Positions 21,557-29,653 of a stretch of DNA of 64,000 nucleotides are shown here, in pieces. The stretch comes from Pseudorhodoferax sp. Leaf267 (GTDB lineage: Bacteria > Pseudomonadota > Gammaproteobacteria > Burkholderiales > Burkholderiaceae_C), in contig NZ_LMMV01000006.1 in assembly GCF_001422405.1 (NCBI RefSeq), forward strand, positions 61,649 through 125,648. The letters run 5' to 3'. Every line of letters starts with the position of its first letter. Positions within the stretch are counted from its first letter, which is position 1. Under the pieces are notes generated by a model. That model was not told the origin of the DNA and made no database searches. It saw only the letters and a list, made by a program, of their open reading frames with translations. Both the position numbers and the translations under genes were made by a program.

Positions 21557-22057
21557 GTGCTCAACCAACCAACCGACCAGCGTCATCCCCGCCGCCCCAA
21601 CGCGGCACTGCCCAGGCGCCTGCTCGCCGCCCTCGTGCTGCTGCCCTCCTTGTGCTGGTCCGGCAGCGGCCTGTGGTTCACCATCACGGGCGACCCTGAT
21701 CGCGAGGAAGTGAACACGATCCAGATCGATCCCGCCCCGCTGTCGGTCGAAGGCCCGGTGCGCACGATGGCGATCCGTGTCAGCCGCAACATCGAGCGCG
21801 TCAGCGGCGACGGCATCCGCTTTCGTTCGTTCAGCGGCACCGTCGAATTTCGTTGCGACGTGTTGCAAGCCAGGTTCGTGACCAGCCAGTTCTACGACCA
21901 GCCGCTGTGGCGCAGCCCGGGCCGCCTCGTGCAATACCCGCCGACCGACGTGCGGCCGATGGCCTTCCGCGAGTTCGAGCCGAACCCGCGCGACCGCGTG
22001 ATGCGCGCCGCCTGCGGCAGCAACAATGCCGCGGCAGGACGGCCCGATCTGCAGTGA
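21557..22057 (+). CDS. Secreted surface-adhesin-E-like hypothetical protein
   Basis: A 166-residue protein starting at GTG. A hydrophobic signal-like segment (RRLLAALVLLPSLCW) is followed by a small beta-rich domain with two cysteines (FRCDVLQARF and RAACGS) spaced as in the short surface-adhesin-E-like proteins common in Burkholderiales. The name comes from similarity to a Haemophilus adhesin; I see nothing that shows adhesion directly. It is divergent from thiC. Downstream, 127 nt separate it from the convergent acyltransferase gene. Confidence 0.65.
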   Translation: MLNQPTDQRHPRRPNAALPRRLLAALVLLPSLCWSGSGLWFTITGDPDREEVNTIQIDPAPLSVEGPVRTMAIRVSRNIERVSGDGIRFRSFSGTVEFRCDVLQARFVTSQFYDQPLWRSPGRLVQYPPTDVRPMAFREFEPNPRDRVMRAACGSNNAAAGRPDLQ

Positions 22058-22184
22058 CGCGGGGAGGCAAAAGAGTTTTCCCTGCCGCGTGGGGACAAGC
22101 CTGGGGACAACCCCCTGCGCATCTGCGGGAATCGTTGCTGGGCCTGGGCTGCGCCACGGTGCCCGCGAAACAGGCAGCGTCCGG

Positions 22185-24176
22185 CTAGCGCTCGCCGGCG
22201 ATCTTCTGCGCGATCTCTTCTGACACCGGGCGCGCGCCTGCGTTCGAAAGATGGTTTGAGTCGGTGTAGAGCGACCGGGAGTTCACGACGGCGGCGCAGC
22301 GGTCCCGGATGGAGGTGTTGCACAGCATCGCGCTGGGGAAGATGCGCACCAGCTGGGGCGAATCGCCCAGCGCATCGAGCACCGACCAGGCCTTCGCATT
22401 GCGCACCACGTAGTGCGCGGCCGATGTGGACAGATTCACCTGGCCCGCCGTGTCCAGCGCAAGCTTGGACGCGGTGATGGGCACATTCCAGCCGACCTCG
22501 GGGATCGGGTAGACCAGCAGCACCCGCTTGCCCGCAGACAGCAGCTCCTGGATGGAATCGGTGATGCGCTGCGCGATGAAGGCCTGCCGCTCGGCGTGGC
22601 TGCGTGCACGCCCCTTGAAGGCGATGCCGTCGTAGACCACTGCCTGGCTGGGCCCGGCTTCGATGCCGCCCTCGCGGTTGTCGAAGCGGCTGGACTCCAG
22701 GTACAGCGTGAAGCGCGCGGCGACCACGACGTCCTTGACCGTGCTGTCGCGCAGGATCGCGTCGAACGCAGCCCGGTAGTGTGCGTCGCAGGCATCGGCG
22801 TAGCTGGCGATGTCCACGCGGTACAGGCCCGTCGCAGGCGGGCAGCCGACCTTGGTCAGCAGCCGCAGGCCCTGCCCACGCCTGGCCAGGCTCTCGCCCA
22901 GTGTGGCGGCGAGCGACTCGGCATGCGAATCGCCGATCAGCACACCGCGCACGTTGGTCCGGTCGCCGACCACGGGCGGCTGCGCGGCGTCGCTCTGGAT
23001 TCGGCTCGCGTCGGCGGATGTCTGGGCGATCATGCGCGCGCTGTCGTTGAGCCGCCCAGGGAAGCCCTGGCCCAGCACGCCGGCCACGCCGATCGCCACC
23101 ATGGCCACGCTGCCCACGGCGCTGAATGCAAAGATCTGCCGGCGACCGAAGCGAGCGCGGCTGCGGAACGGCTGCTCGACGAAGCGCCAGCTCAGATAGG
23201 CGAGCACCCCTGTCAGCGCGATCAATGCGACGAACACGCCTGGCGCCGGATGCCCCGGCATCCGATGGCGCGCAAACGCCAGCAGTGGCTGGTGCCACAG
23301 GTAGGCGCTGTAGCTGACCAGACCGATGCCAACCAGCAGCCGGCTGCCCAGCAGCTTGCCGGCCAGCGTCTCGCGGGTCGCAAACAGGATGACGAGCGCC
23401 GTGCCGACCGTGGGGACCAGGGTGTAGAGGCTGGGGAACGGCGTGCGTGGATCGAATGCGAGCACGGCATAGGCCAGCAGCAGCACGCCCACTGCGCCGC
23501 CGGCCTCGGCAATTGGGGGGCTCGGCGTCCACCGCTTGTCGCGGAAGAAATGGAACGCGATGAAGGAGCCGATCAGCAGCTCCCAGCAACGTGTAGGCAG
23601 CAGGTAGAACGCGGCATCGGGCCTGTGGGTCGCGGCCCAGTGCGCCGCGCCCAGGCTGACCAGCGCCACGGCCACCAGGCAGGCCACGATGCGACCCCGC
23701 CCGAAGCGCCACATGACCAGCAGGAACACGGGGAACAGCAGGTAGTACTGCTCCTCGACCGCCAGGCTCCAGGTGTGCAGCAGCGGCTTGAGTTCGGCCG
23801 CGGTGTCGAAGTAGCCACTCGTCAGCCAAAACAGGATGTTGGACGCGTAGAACGACACCGCGATCAGGCTATGGGAGAACAGTTGCAAGTCTTGCGGCAG
23901 CAGCCACAGCCAGGCGAACGGCAGGCAGGCCAGCACCACGAAGAACAGCGCCGGAAGAATGCGACGCGCCCTGCGCTCATAGAACTCGACGACGCTGAAG
24001 GTGCCGGCGCGCTGGCTGTCCAGGATGATGGAAGTGATCAGGTAGCCGCTGATCACGAAGAACACATCGACGCCGACGAAGCCACCGCTGAACGTCTGGA
24101 AACCCGCGTGGAACAGGATCACAGGGACCACGGCCAGCGCCCGCAGCCCATCGACCTCCCTCCTGTACTCCATCAT
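22185..24176 (-). CDS. O-acyltransferase, OafA/YrhL type with C-terminal SGNH domain
   Basis: A 663-residue integral membrane protein. Residues about 1-370 are an acyltransferase-3 domain with about ten helices and the motifs REVDGLRALAVVPVILFHAG (catalytic His) and RRARRILPALF. The C-terminal SGNH hydrolase-like domain begins at about residue 400, with the nucleophile block GVLIGDSHAES and the Asp/His block DSNHLS. Such fused proteins O-acetylate lipopolysaccharide O-antigen or other envelope glycans. The start is MMEYRR; AAGG lies 9 nt upstream. No polysaccharide genes adjoin, so the acceptor glycan is unknown. Confidence 0.93.
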   Translation of the reverse strand: MMEYRREVDGLRALAVVPVILFHAGFQTFSGGFVGVDVFFVISGYLITSIILDSQRAGTFSVVEFYERRARRILPALFFVVLACLPFAWLWLLPQDLQLFSHSLIAVSFYASNILFWLTSGYFDTAAELKPLLHTWSLAVEEQYYLLFPVFLLVMWRFGRGRIVACLVAVALVSLGAAHWAATHRPDAAFYLLPTRCWELLIGSFIAFHFFRDKRWTPSPPIAEAGGAVGVLLLAYAVLAFDPRTPFPSLYTLVPTVGTALVILFATRETLAGKLLGSRLLVGIGLVSYSAYLWHQPLLAFARHRMPGHPAPGVFVALIALTGVLAYLSWRFVEQPFRSRARFGRRQIFAFSAVGSVAMVAIGVAGVLGQGFPGRLNDSARMIAQTSADASRIQSDAAQPPVVGDRTNVRGVLIGDSHAESLAATLGESLARRGQGLRLLTKVGCPPATGLYRVDIASYADACDAHYRAAFDAILRDSTVKDVVVAARFTLYLESSRFDNREGGIEAGPSQAVVYDGIAFKGRARSHAERQAFIAQRITDSIQELLSAGKRVLLVYPIPEVGWNVPITASKLALDTAGQVNLSTSAAHYVVRNAKAWSVLDALGDSPQLVRIFPSAMLCNTSIRDRCAAVVNSRSLYTDSNHLSNAGARPVSEEIAQKIAGER

Positions 24177-24360
24177 GCGAACGACCCTTGCAGCCAAAAA
24201 CGCGCGATTTTGCCGTCGAATCATGGACCGCAATCCAGCGGACACGACTCCGCGTGCGTCAATGCCCGATCAGGGACCGGGCACTAAACATGCCAAATTC
24301 CTGTTCCATACGTGATGCTAGTCACACAGATGATGGTGTAGACGGCCCTAATCTCACTGC

Positions 24361-24564
24361 ATGCAACAGGTCAGAATCGCACGCAAGGAAGGCCGTACCT
24401 TCGCCGACGCCAGGCGTTTCGTCAGTGAATGGATGGAGGCGTCGTCGATGAACCGATGGTTCCTCAGGGCCAGGCTTTCCGACGCTTTGGAAGTCCATGG
24501 CGAAGGCTCGCACTGGATCGAAGTGCGCGACAACGCTCCGGCATTCAAGTCTGAAACAGCCTGA
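24361..24564 (+). CDS. Small hypothetical ORF (67 residues)
   Basis: A short open frame starting at ATG 24361 and ending with TGA, rich in Arg and Trp (FVSEWMEASSMNRWFLRAR). It has reasonable GC3 but no Shine-Dalgarno, and I recognise no family. It lies in an otherwise empty, somewhat AT-richer stretch. It may not be expressed. Confidence 0.3.
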   Translation: MQQVRIARKEGRTFADARRFVSEWMEASSMNRWFLRARLSDALEVHGEGSHWIEVRDNAPAFKSETA

Positions 24565-25099
24565 CCACGGCAGGCATCGCGGCGGCCCGGCCGTGGTCTC
24601 GTTCGCTCGGTGACCCTGATCTCCGAGAGCCCGCGTGGACCTCGCCCCGCGCGGGCGTTGTGCATCTAGGGTGACTACGGTGTCGGTCTTCCTGTCAATT
24701 CAGACAGGGGCGTTGGCAATATTTCTTTTGGATCAAGGACTTGAGCAGTTGGCTCGAGTCTTGCAACAGTGCTGGCGTCCTATGCTTTTCTTGAGAGTGC
24801 GTATGAACGACCGGCTTCCGCAACACCAGCCATCTACTTCTCAAACGGAATCTCGTACGGCTGCCCCCAGGACTCTTGTCAACAGCTCGGCCACCGCGCC
24901 CTACGTTCCCAGCAAGGCCGTGCCGCTGCGCGCCGGTGCCGACGGCCATAAACGGCACCCGACCAAAGGGCAGCCCACCTGAGGTGAGGCGGCACGCGCG
25001 GCCTGCGGCGGCGGCATCAAGCTGAGCCGCCACGGTCGCCACGCGACCGGGTCGCAACGATCGCGGCCCTCACCTGCCTTGCTGCAGTCCAGACGCCCC
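24565..25099. other. Gene-poor region of lower GC content
   Basis: No confident gene. Base composition is lower in GC than the flanks between about 24660 and 24860. One short plus-strand frame starting at ATG 24803 encodes a Pro/Ser/Thr-rich peptide of 59 residues without family resemblance. I see no transposase, tRNA or phage remnant. Confidence 0.35.
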
Positions 25100-25318
25100 A
25101 TGCCCTACTACAGCGTGAGCCGAAAGGCGGAGGCAGATGGCGAGCACTTGGTACACGCACGAGGTTGCGCCCACTACCCGAACGAGCTGAACGCCCAGGG
25201 CCTGGGCTGGCACGTGTACTGCAGCACCGCCGTCAAGGCGGCAGCCGAATTCTTCCTGCAGGTGAACGGCTGTGAGGTGTGTTGCTGGCCTTGCCACAAA
25301 GAGCACGGGCACAGCTAG
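25100..25318 (+). CDS. Small Cys/His-rich conserved hypothetical protein
   Basis: A 72-residue protein beginning MPYYSVSRKAEADGEHLVH. It carries an ordered set of Cys/His residues: HARGCAHYP, WHVYCST, and NGCEVCCWPCH at the end. The pattern of a vHxxGC start, an LG-x-H/F-x-C centre with an alternating A-rich helix, and a C-terminal GCxxCCxxCH cluster matches a widespread short hypothetical family and suggests a metal-binding knuckle. Function is unknown. The gene stands alone, and the frame lacks a strong ribosome site. Confidence 0.7.
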   Translation: MPYYSVSRKAEADGEHLVHARGCAHYPNELNAQGLGWHVYCSTAVKAAAEFFLQVNGCEVCCWPCHKEHGHS

Positions 25319-25375
25319 GAAGCCGGCTTAGGGCCGGATTGACCGCCCTCCATCCAATACCCGATCGACGACGAA

Positions 25376-25397
25376 AAACCCGGCCGGAGCCGGGTTT
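25376..25397 (-). terminator. Rho-independent terminator of the PEP-CTERM gene
   Basis: On the minus strand AAACCCGGC-TCCG-GCCGGGTTT is followed by two further T residues, 20 nt past the PEP-CTERM stop. The stem is symmetric with A-residues on the other side, so it could also serve the small plus-strand gene ending at 25318. Confidence 0.8.
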
Positions 25398-25417
25398 GTA
25401 TCGACCGTCAAGACGAA

Positions 25418-26362
25418 TCAGGCTTTCTTGCGGCGGCGTGATGCTGCGAGGCCAGCCAGGCCCAGGCCGATCAGGGCCAAGGAGGCCGGCTCAGGCACCT
25501 CGACAATCGGCGGCAGGCCGAGGCCCACGAAGCCATAGCCGTAGGCGGGACCGAAGCCGCCACCGGCGAGTGCACTGTCGCCCGTGGTGAACGAATAAGC
25601 TTCCACGCCGACGGAGCCCAGCGCCGACAGCAGGCCGCCGCTGGTTTCGCTTGCGCCAATGTATGTATCGAAGTTGGCACTGGCGCCAGCGGCCAAGTCG
25701 CCGAAACCAAACACGAAGTACCCGCCGAGATCGCCCCGCTGGTTCACCACGTTCGTGTCGGCGTCCCTGCTGCGCAAGACCATGGGGTTTGGCTCAGCGA
25801 ACGGGTCCGTCGACGTGTGCAGCACCTTGCCGCCGGGGCCCGTGGGCGTACCGCCGTAGACAGTGGTGTAGTTGCTTTCGTAGAAGCCTGGCGTCACATC
25901 CCAATCCAGGGTGCGGGCATAGCGCACATCCGTCAGCAGACCGGTGGTGCTGTTCTTCAATTCGACGTTCACCTTGAACAGCGTGCCACCCGCAGCGGCG
26001 CTGTACGTCTGGGTCACTTGCAGCCCGTTGCTCAGCGTCACGATCGACTGTGCCGACAGGCCCAATCCGCTGGACTGCAAGGTCGTCAATGCAGCGGTCA
26101 TGATGCCGGACGTGCCCGTCGCACCGTAGGTGTAGTTGCCGACGCCGTTCGCGGCGGCACCCCAACCTTCGCACAGGCAGCCAGGCGTGATCGCGTCGCC
26201 GGTTGGGCCGACGAAGCCGACACCATCGGCGCCCAGGGAGCCGTCGTCCTTGACGCCCATGCGGACCATCCCAGTGTCCAGGGTCATGGGTGCGGCCCAA
26301 GAGGCCGTCATGCTCAGGCCGAGAGTGGCGCTGGCAAAAATACTCAACAAAGTGCTTTTCAC
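25418..26362 (-). CDS. PEP-CTERM sorting domain-containing protein
   Basis: A 314-residue exported protein. It starts at GTG 26362 with AGGA eight bases upstream and has a signal peptide (KSTLLSIFASATLGLSMTASWAA). The middle is a beta-rich, Gly/Thr/Ser-rich extracellular domain with a single CLC pair near residue 70. The C-terminus is a textbook PEP-CTERM signal: VPEP, a hydrophobic helix (ASLALIGLGLAGLAA) and a basic tail RRRKKA, recognised by exosortase. No exosortase gene lies in this window. A sigma-54 promoter is present upstream, as is known for PEP-CTERM regulons under PrsK/PrsR. Confidence 0.92.
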   Translation of the reverse strand: MKSTLLSIFASATLGLSMTASWAAPMTLDTGMVRMGVKDDGSLGADGVGFVGPTGDAITPGCLCEGWGAAANGVGNYTYGATGTSGIMTAALTTLQSSGLGLSAQSIVTLSNGLQVTQTYSAAAGGTLFKVNVELKNSTTGLLTDVRYARTLDWDVTPGFYESNYTTVYGGTPTGPGGKVLHTSTDPFAEPNPMVLRSRDADTNVVNQRGDLGGYFVFGFGDLAAGASANFDTYIGASETSGGLLSALGSVGVEAYSFTTGDSALAGGGFGPAYGYGFVGLGLPPIVEVPEPASLALIGLGLAGLAASRRRKKA

Positions 26363-26416
26363 GATATTCGTCCTGGTTAGGTTCAGCGGCAGACACGCTC
26401 TGCCGCAACGAACATC

Positions 26417-26434
26417 TAGCAACACTTGTACCAA
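26417..26434 (-). promoter_or_regulatory. Sigma-54 (RpoN) promoter of the PEP-CTERM gene
   Basis: Minus-strand TTGGTACAAGTGTTGCTA has GG (-24) and GC (-12) separated by exactly 10 nt and matches TTGGCACG-N4-TTGCW at all but two positions. The predicted transcript start, near 26407, gives a leader of about 45 nt before the GTG start. Confidence 0.78.
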
Positions 26435-26481
26435 CATGTGTACTTGTTTTAAATCAATAGGTTAGGGACTAATTGGTGTGA

Positions 26482-26513
26482 TTTCTGACAGGGTTATGTA
26501 ACCTTTTCTGACA
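26482..26513. promoter_or_regulatory. Tandem TTTCTGACA repeats flanking GGTTA-TG-TAACC, candidate activator sites
   Basis: TTTCTGACA occurs at 26482-26490 and again at 26505-26513, 23 bp apart, with the palindrome GGTTATGTAACC between them. The centre lies about 90 bp upstream of the predicted sigma-54 start site, the usual place for an enhancer-binding protein. A PrsR-type regulator is the natural candidate; this is inference. Confidence 0.55.
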
Positions 26514-26774
26514 ACTTTTGTAACGATCGTCCTACGCGCGGTGGGCGTGCGACAACGCAAGGTACAGGCCCGCCTGACGTGATTCGAGCGCCCGAGCGTG
26601 GGTCAACTAGAGAGCCGAGGGCGTGTGGTGCGCGTGCGTGTCCGCAAGCGCCCGGGGGCACTGTGGCGTCTGCGTCAGGTTAGGTTCGCGGGCGTTGCCG
26701 ACGCGCATGGCAGGCAGGCAGCCATGCGCGGCTGGCTGGTGGCGTGCCGCCGTCAAGCGTCGTGCAATCTGGGA

Positions 26775-26851
26775 TGGCCTGCCCGGAGGGGATCGAACCC
26801 CCGACCCACAGCTTAGAAGGCTGTTGCTCTATCCAACTGAGCTACGGGCAG
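26775..26851 (-). tRNA. tRNA-Arg (TCT)
   Basis: A 77-nt tRNA with encoded CCA. The acceptor stem CTGCCCG pairs with CGGGCAG, the D-arm is GCTCAGTTGGATAGAGC, the anticodon loop CTTCTAA inside ACAGC/GCTGT reads TCT, and the T-loop is TTCGATC. No integrase or attachment duplication is seen beside it. Confidence 0.96.
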
Positions 26852-26941
26852 AAAAAGAGGGCCTGGTGCCCCCTGCTGCCGCGTGGCGGCCGGGGCATTG
26901 TATCGGCGCCACCTCGCGCGCAATGGCGGCGTCCAGGCAGC

Positions 26942-26966
26942 AAAAAGGCTGGGGATTGCCCAGCCT
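26942..26966 (-). terminator. Rho-independent terminator of the OmpA-like gene
   Basis: Minus strand: AGGCTGGG, a 5-nt loop, CCCAGCCT, then a run of T residues. It lies 27 nt beyond the stop of the OmpA-like gene. Confidence 0.88.
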
Positions 26967-26992
26967 CGAGTACGGCGCGGTGTTCGGCCCGG

Positions 26993-27514
26993 TCAGTCGA
27001 CGACGCGCAGCTCCACGCGGCGGGCTTCCTGTTCGGTGCCGGAGCCCGTCGTGACTTCCGGCTTGCGCAGCGCCACACGCGAGCCTGCGATCCCGGCAGC
27101 CAGCAGGGCGGTACGGGTCGACATGGCACGCTGCTTGGCCAGCTCGGCGTTGATCGCGGCGTCGCCCGTCGAGTCATGGAAGCCCGACAACACAATCTTG
27201 CGCGCCGGCGCAGCGGCCAGCGCCTGCACGGCCTTGTCGATCTCGGCGGCGGCGCCAGCCGGCAATGCGGATTGCGCGGTCTCGAAATACAACGTGCCCG
27301 CCAGGTCGCCCGCCAGAGGGCCTTCGATCAGTACGATCTCTTCGACGACGGTGGTCGTCACGACGGCGGTGGGCGGCGTAGCAGCATCGGCCGCCACACC
27401 GCGCAACTGGCGCACGACAACGCCGCTCAACACGCTGATGATCAACAGCGTGACGACACCGAAGGTGATCCAAAGGCCCACGCGTGTGGTGTCGTCGTTG
27501 TCTTCCTGGTACAT
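26993..27514 (-). CDS. OmpA-family C-terminal domain protein, membrane anchored
   Basis: A 173-residue protein with a short cytoplasmic N-terminus (MYQEDNDDTTR), one membrane helix (VGLWITFGVVTLLIISVLSGVVV) and a periplasmic OmpA/MotB-like peptidoglycan-binding domain (GTLYFETAQSALP, then LSGFHDSTGDAAINAELAKQRA). It lacks an outer-membrane barrel or lipobox, so it is anchored to the inner membrane. It lies between tRNA-Arg and the encapsulin operon on the same strand, with its own terminator and a 132-nt leader, so it is probably a separate unit. Confidence 0.85.
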   Translation of the reverse strand: MYQEDNDDTTRVGLWITFGVVTLLIISVLSGVVVRQLRGVAADAATPPTAVVTTTVVEEIVLIEGPLAGDLAGTLYFETAQSALPAGAAAEIDKAVQALAAAPARKIVLSGFHDSTGDAAINAELAKQRAMSTRTALLAAGIAGSRVALRKPEVTTGSGTEQEARRVELRVVD

Positions 27515-27646
27515 GCTCGAAATCCTTGTTGCAATGGTGTTGGCTGGCGCAGCAGCGCGCAGCCGGCGATTCTAGCCAGCAGCACCCAAGCCAAAGGCCG
27601 GTCGACAGCCGCTGCCGCCCACCGGCAGTGCTGGATGCTCGCCGCT

Positions 27647-29641
27647 TCAGCCTGCGCGCCGCTGGCTTGCCAGCCTGCGCACTACGGCCACCAGACGGTC
27701 GATTTCCTCGAAGGTGTTGTAGAACGCCAGCGAGGGCCGCACGGTGGTCTCCACGCCGAAGCGGCGCAGGATGGGCTGGGCGCAGTGGTGGCCTGTGCGC
27801 ACCGCGATACCTTCGTCGTTCAGGGCGTGGCCGACCTCTTCGGTCGTGTAGCCATTCAGCACGAACGACATCACGCTGGCCTTGTCATCAGCAGTGCCGA
27901 TCAGCCGCAGGCCCGGGATCTGCCGTAGCTGCGCCACGCCGTACACCAGCAGCTCGTGCTCGTAGCGCGCGATGTTCTCGATGCCGACCTTGTTCACGTA
28001 GTCGATCGCCGCGCCCAGTCCCACCGCGTCGGCGATGTTGCCGGTGCCGGCCTCGAACTTGTTCGGGATCGGCTGGAACACGGTCTTCTCGAACGTGACG
28101 TCGGCAATCATGTTGCCGCCGCCCTGCCAGGGTGGCATGTCTTCGAGCACCTCGCGCTTGCCCCAGACCACACCGATGCCGGTGGGGCCGAACACCTTGT
28201 GGCCCGAGAACACGAAGAAGTCGGCACCGATGTCCTGCACGTCCACGCGCATGTGCGAGACCGACTGCGCACCGTCGACCAGCGCCTTGGCGCCGGCGCG
28301 GTGGGCAAGCTCCACGATCTCCTTGACCGGCACCACGGTGCCGAGCGCGTTGGAGACCTGGGTCACAGCCACGATCTTGGTGCGGTCGTTCAGCAGCTTC
28401 CTGTACTCGTCCAGCAGCACCTGGCCCGAATCGTCGACCGGGATCACGCGCAGCCTGGCACCCTTGGCAGACGCCAGCTGCTGCCACGGCACGATGTTGG
28501 CGTGGTGCTCCAGGTTGGAGACGACGATCTCGTCGCCCTCGCCCACATGCTGGCCGCCCCAGCTCTTGGCGACCAGGTTGATGGCTTCGGTGGTGCCGCG
28601 CACGAAGATGACCTCGTTCACGTCCGGCGCATTGATGAAGGCTTTCACGCGCTGGCGCGCGCCTTCGTACGCATCGGTGGCACGCGCTGCCAGCTCATGC
28701 GCCGCACGGTGGATGTTCGAGTTCTCGTGCTCGTAGAAGTATGAAATCCGGTCGATCACCGATTGCGGCTTGTGCGTGGTGGCCGCGTTGTCGAACCACA
28801 CCAGCTGCCGGCCGTTGACACGCTCCTGCAGGATGGGGAAGTCGCGGCGGACCGCATTCACGTCGAAAGCCGGATGGCGGCCCTGGTCGGCCTGCGGCGC
28901 TGCGCCGTTGGGCGCGGGCTTGGCAGGCGTCACATAGCCGCTGGGCAGCACCACGGCGTCGACAAAGTAGAACTTCGGTTCGGTCGATAGTGTGGTCTGT
29001 GACACACCGGCCGCCGTGTTCGGGCTGGCGACGCGCGGCACGGCGGGCTGCGCAAACGGCAGGTGGGCCAGGCTGTCGAGCGAGTCGGCTACCGGTGCGG
29101 GCCGTGCGTCTGTGCCAGCGCCGCCGGGGGACGGCACGCCATGGCCTGGGCTCAGGAAGTAGAACGGCGCAGCGCCGGCGACCGGGTGCGTCGCGGCCTG
29201 GTGCGCGCCGGCACCGCTGGCCTCCGGCACGCCCACTACGGCGCCACCGAAGCGCGGCTCATAGGCCGGCAGCGCGGTGACCACGGTTTCGGGCACGCCA
29301 TAGCCGGCCTGCGCGTGCGGCAGCAGCGCGGGTGCGCGGTGCACCAGCGAGGCCAGCGGCGTCGGCGATGCGGGCAGCAGATTGCCGCCAGGCACGACAC
29401 CTTGCGGCAGCGGCGTGCCGGGCACCGACGGGCCGAAGCCAGCCGGGCTGGCCAGCGGCGAGCCGCCGGGCGCGATGTTCACGGGCGCCTGCACGCCGAT
29501 CGGCGCGCCGAACTGGCCCGGGATGGGCACGGTGGACGCAGGCGAGCCCGGCAGGGCCGCGAACATGGCGTTGGCCATGCGCGCAAGCACCGCGGGATCG
29601 ATCGGCGCCTCCGGCCCTGTGGGCAGAGAAGCTTGGGTCAT
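27647..29641 (-). CDS. Family 2A encapsulin cargo: cysteine desulfurase with N-terminal loading domain
   Basis: A 664-residue PLP enzyme. Residues about 259-660 are a SufS-type cysteine desulfurase: VWFDNAATTHKPQ, NLEHHANI, the PLP lysine in FSGHKVFGP (K482) and the persulfide cysteine in RTGHHCAQPI (C620). The first 250 residues are a Pro/Gly/Ala-rich, probably disordered extension. It holds DPAVLARMANAMFAALPG at 15-32 and two aromatic motifs, FYFL (160-163) and KFYFV (223-227). Such an extension targets desulfurases into Family 2A encapsulins, where released sulfur is stored. The gene starts 12 nt after the shell-protein stop and is the last of the operon. Housekeeping SufS is excluded by the extension and the context. 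Confidence 0.95.
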   Translation of the reverse strand: MTQASLPTGPEAPIDPAVLARMANAMFAALPGSPASTVPIPGQFGAPIGVQAPVNIAPGGSPLASPAGFGPSVPGTPLPQGVVPGGNLLPASPTPLASLVHRAPALLPHAQAGYGVPETVVTALPAYEPRFGGAVVGVPEASGAGAHQAATHPVAGAAPFYFLSPGHGVPSPGGAGTDARPAPVADSLDSLAHLPFAQPAVPRVASPNTAAGVSQTTLSTEPKFYFVDAVVLPSGYVTPAKPAPNGAAPQADQGRHPAFDVNAVRRDFPILQERVNGRQLVWFDNAATTHKPQSVIDRISYFYEHENSNIHRAAHELAARATDAYEGARQRVKAFINAPDVNEVIFVRGTTEAINLVAKSWGGQHVGEGDEIVVSNLEHHANIVPWQQLASAKGARLRVIPVDDSGQVLLDEYRKLLNDRTKIVAVTQVSNALGTVVPVKEIVELAHRAGAKALVDGAQSVSHMRVDVQDIGADFFVFSGHKVFGPTGIGVVWGKREVLEDMPPWQGGGNMIADVTFEKTVFQPIPNKFEAGTGNIADAVGLGAAIDYVNKVGIENIARYEHELLVYGVAQLRQIPGLRLIGTADDKASVMSFVLNGYTTEEVGHALNDEGIAVRTGHHCAQPILRRFGVETTVRPSLAFYNTFEEIDRLVAVVRRLASQRRAG

Positions 29642-29653
29642 GTGACGCGCTGC

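Larger units (their letters stand above)
26363..26774. other. Intergenic region between PEP-CTERM gene and tRNA-Arg
   Basis: The left third (26363-26530) is AT-rich and holds the sigma-54 promoter and tandem activator-like repeats listed separately. The remainder to 26774 is GC-rich, with no credible coding frame. Confidence 0.6.

Noticed and set aside
22091..22110. Tandem GGGGACAA repeats resembling DnaA boxes (TTGTCCCCA on the minus strand), considered as part of an origin
   Set aside because: Two mismatches each to TTATCCACA, only two copies, and no dnaA, dnaN, gidA, AT-rich unwinding element or partition genes nearby.
24635..24982. A 115-codon plus-strand frame in the gene-poor region
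   Set aside because: No ribosome site, mixed composition and no recognisable domain. An opposing frame of similar length exists, so neither is supported.
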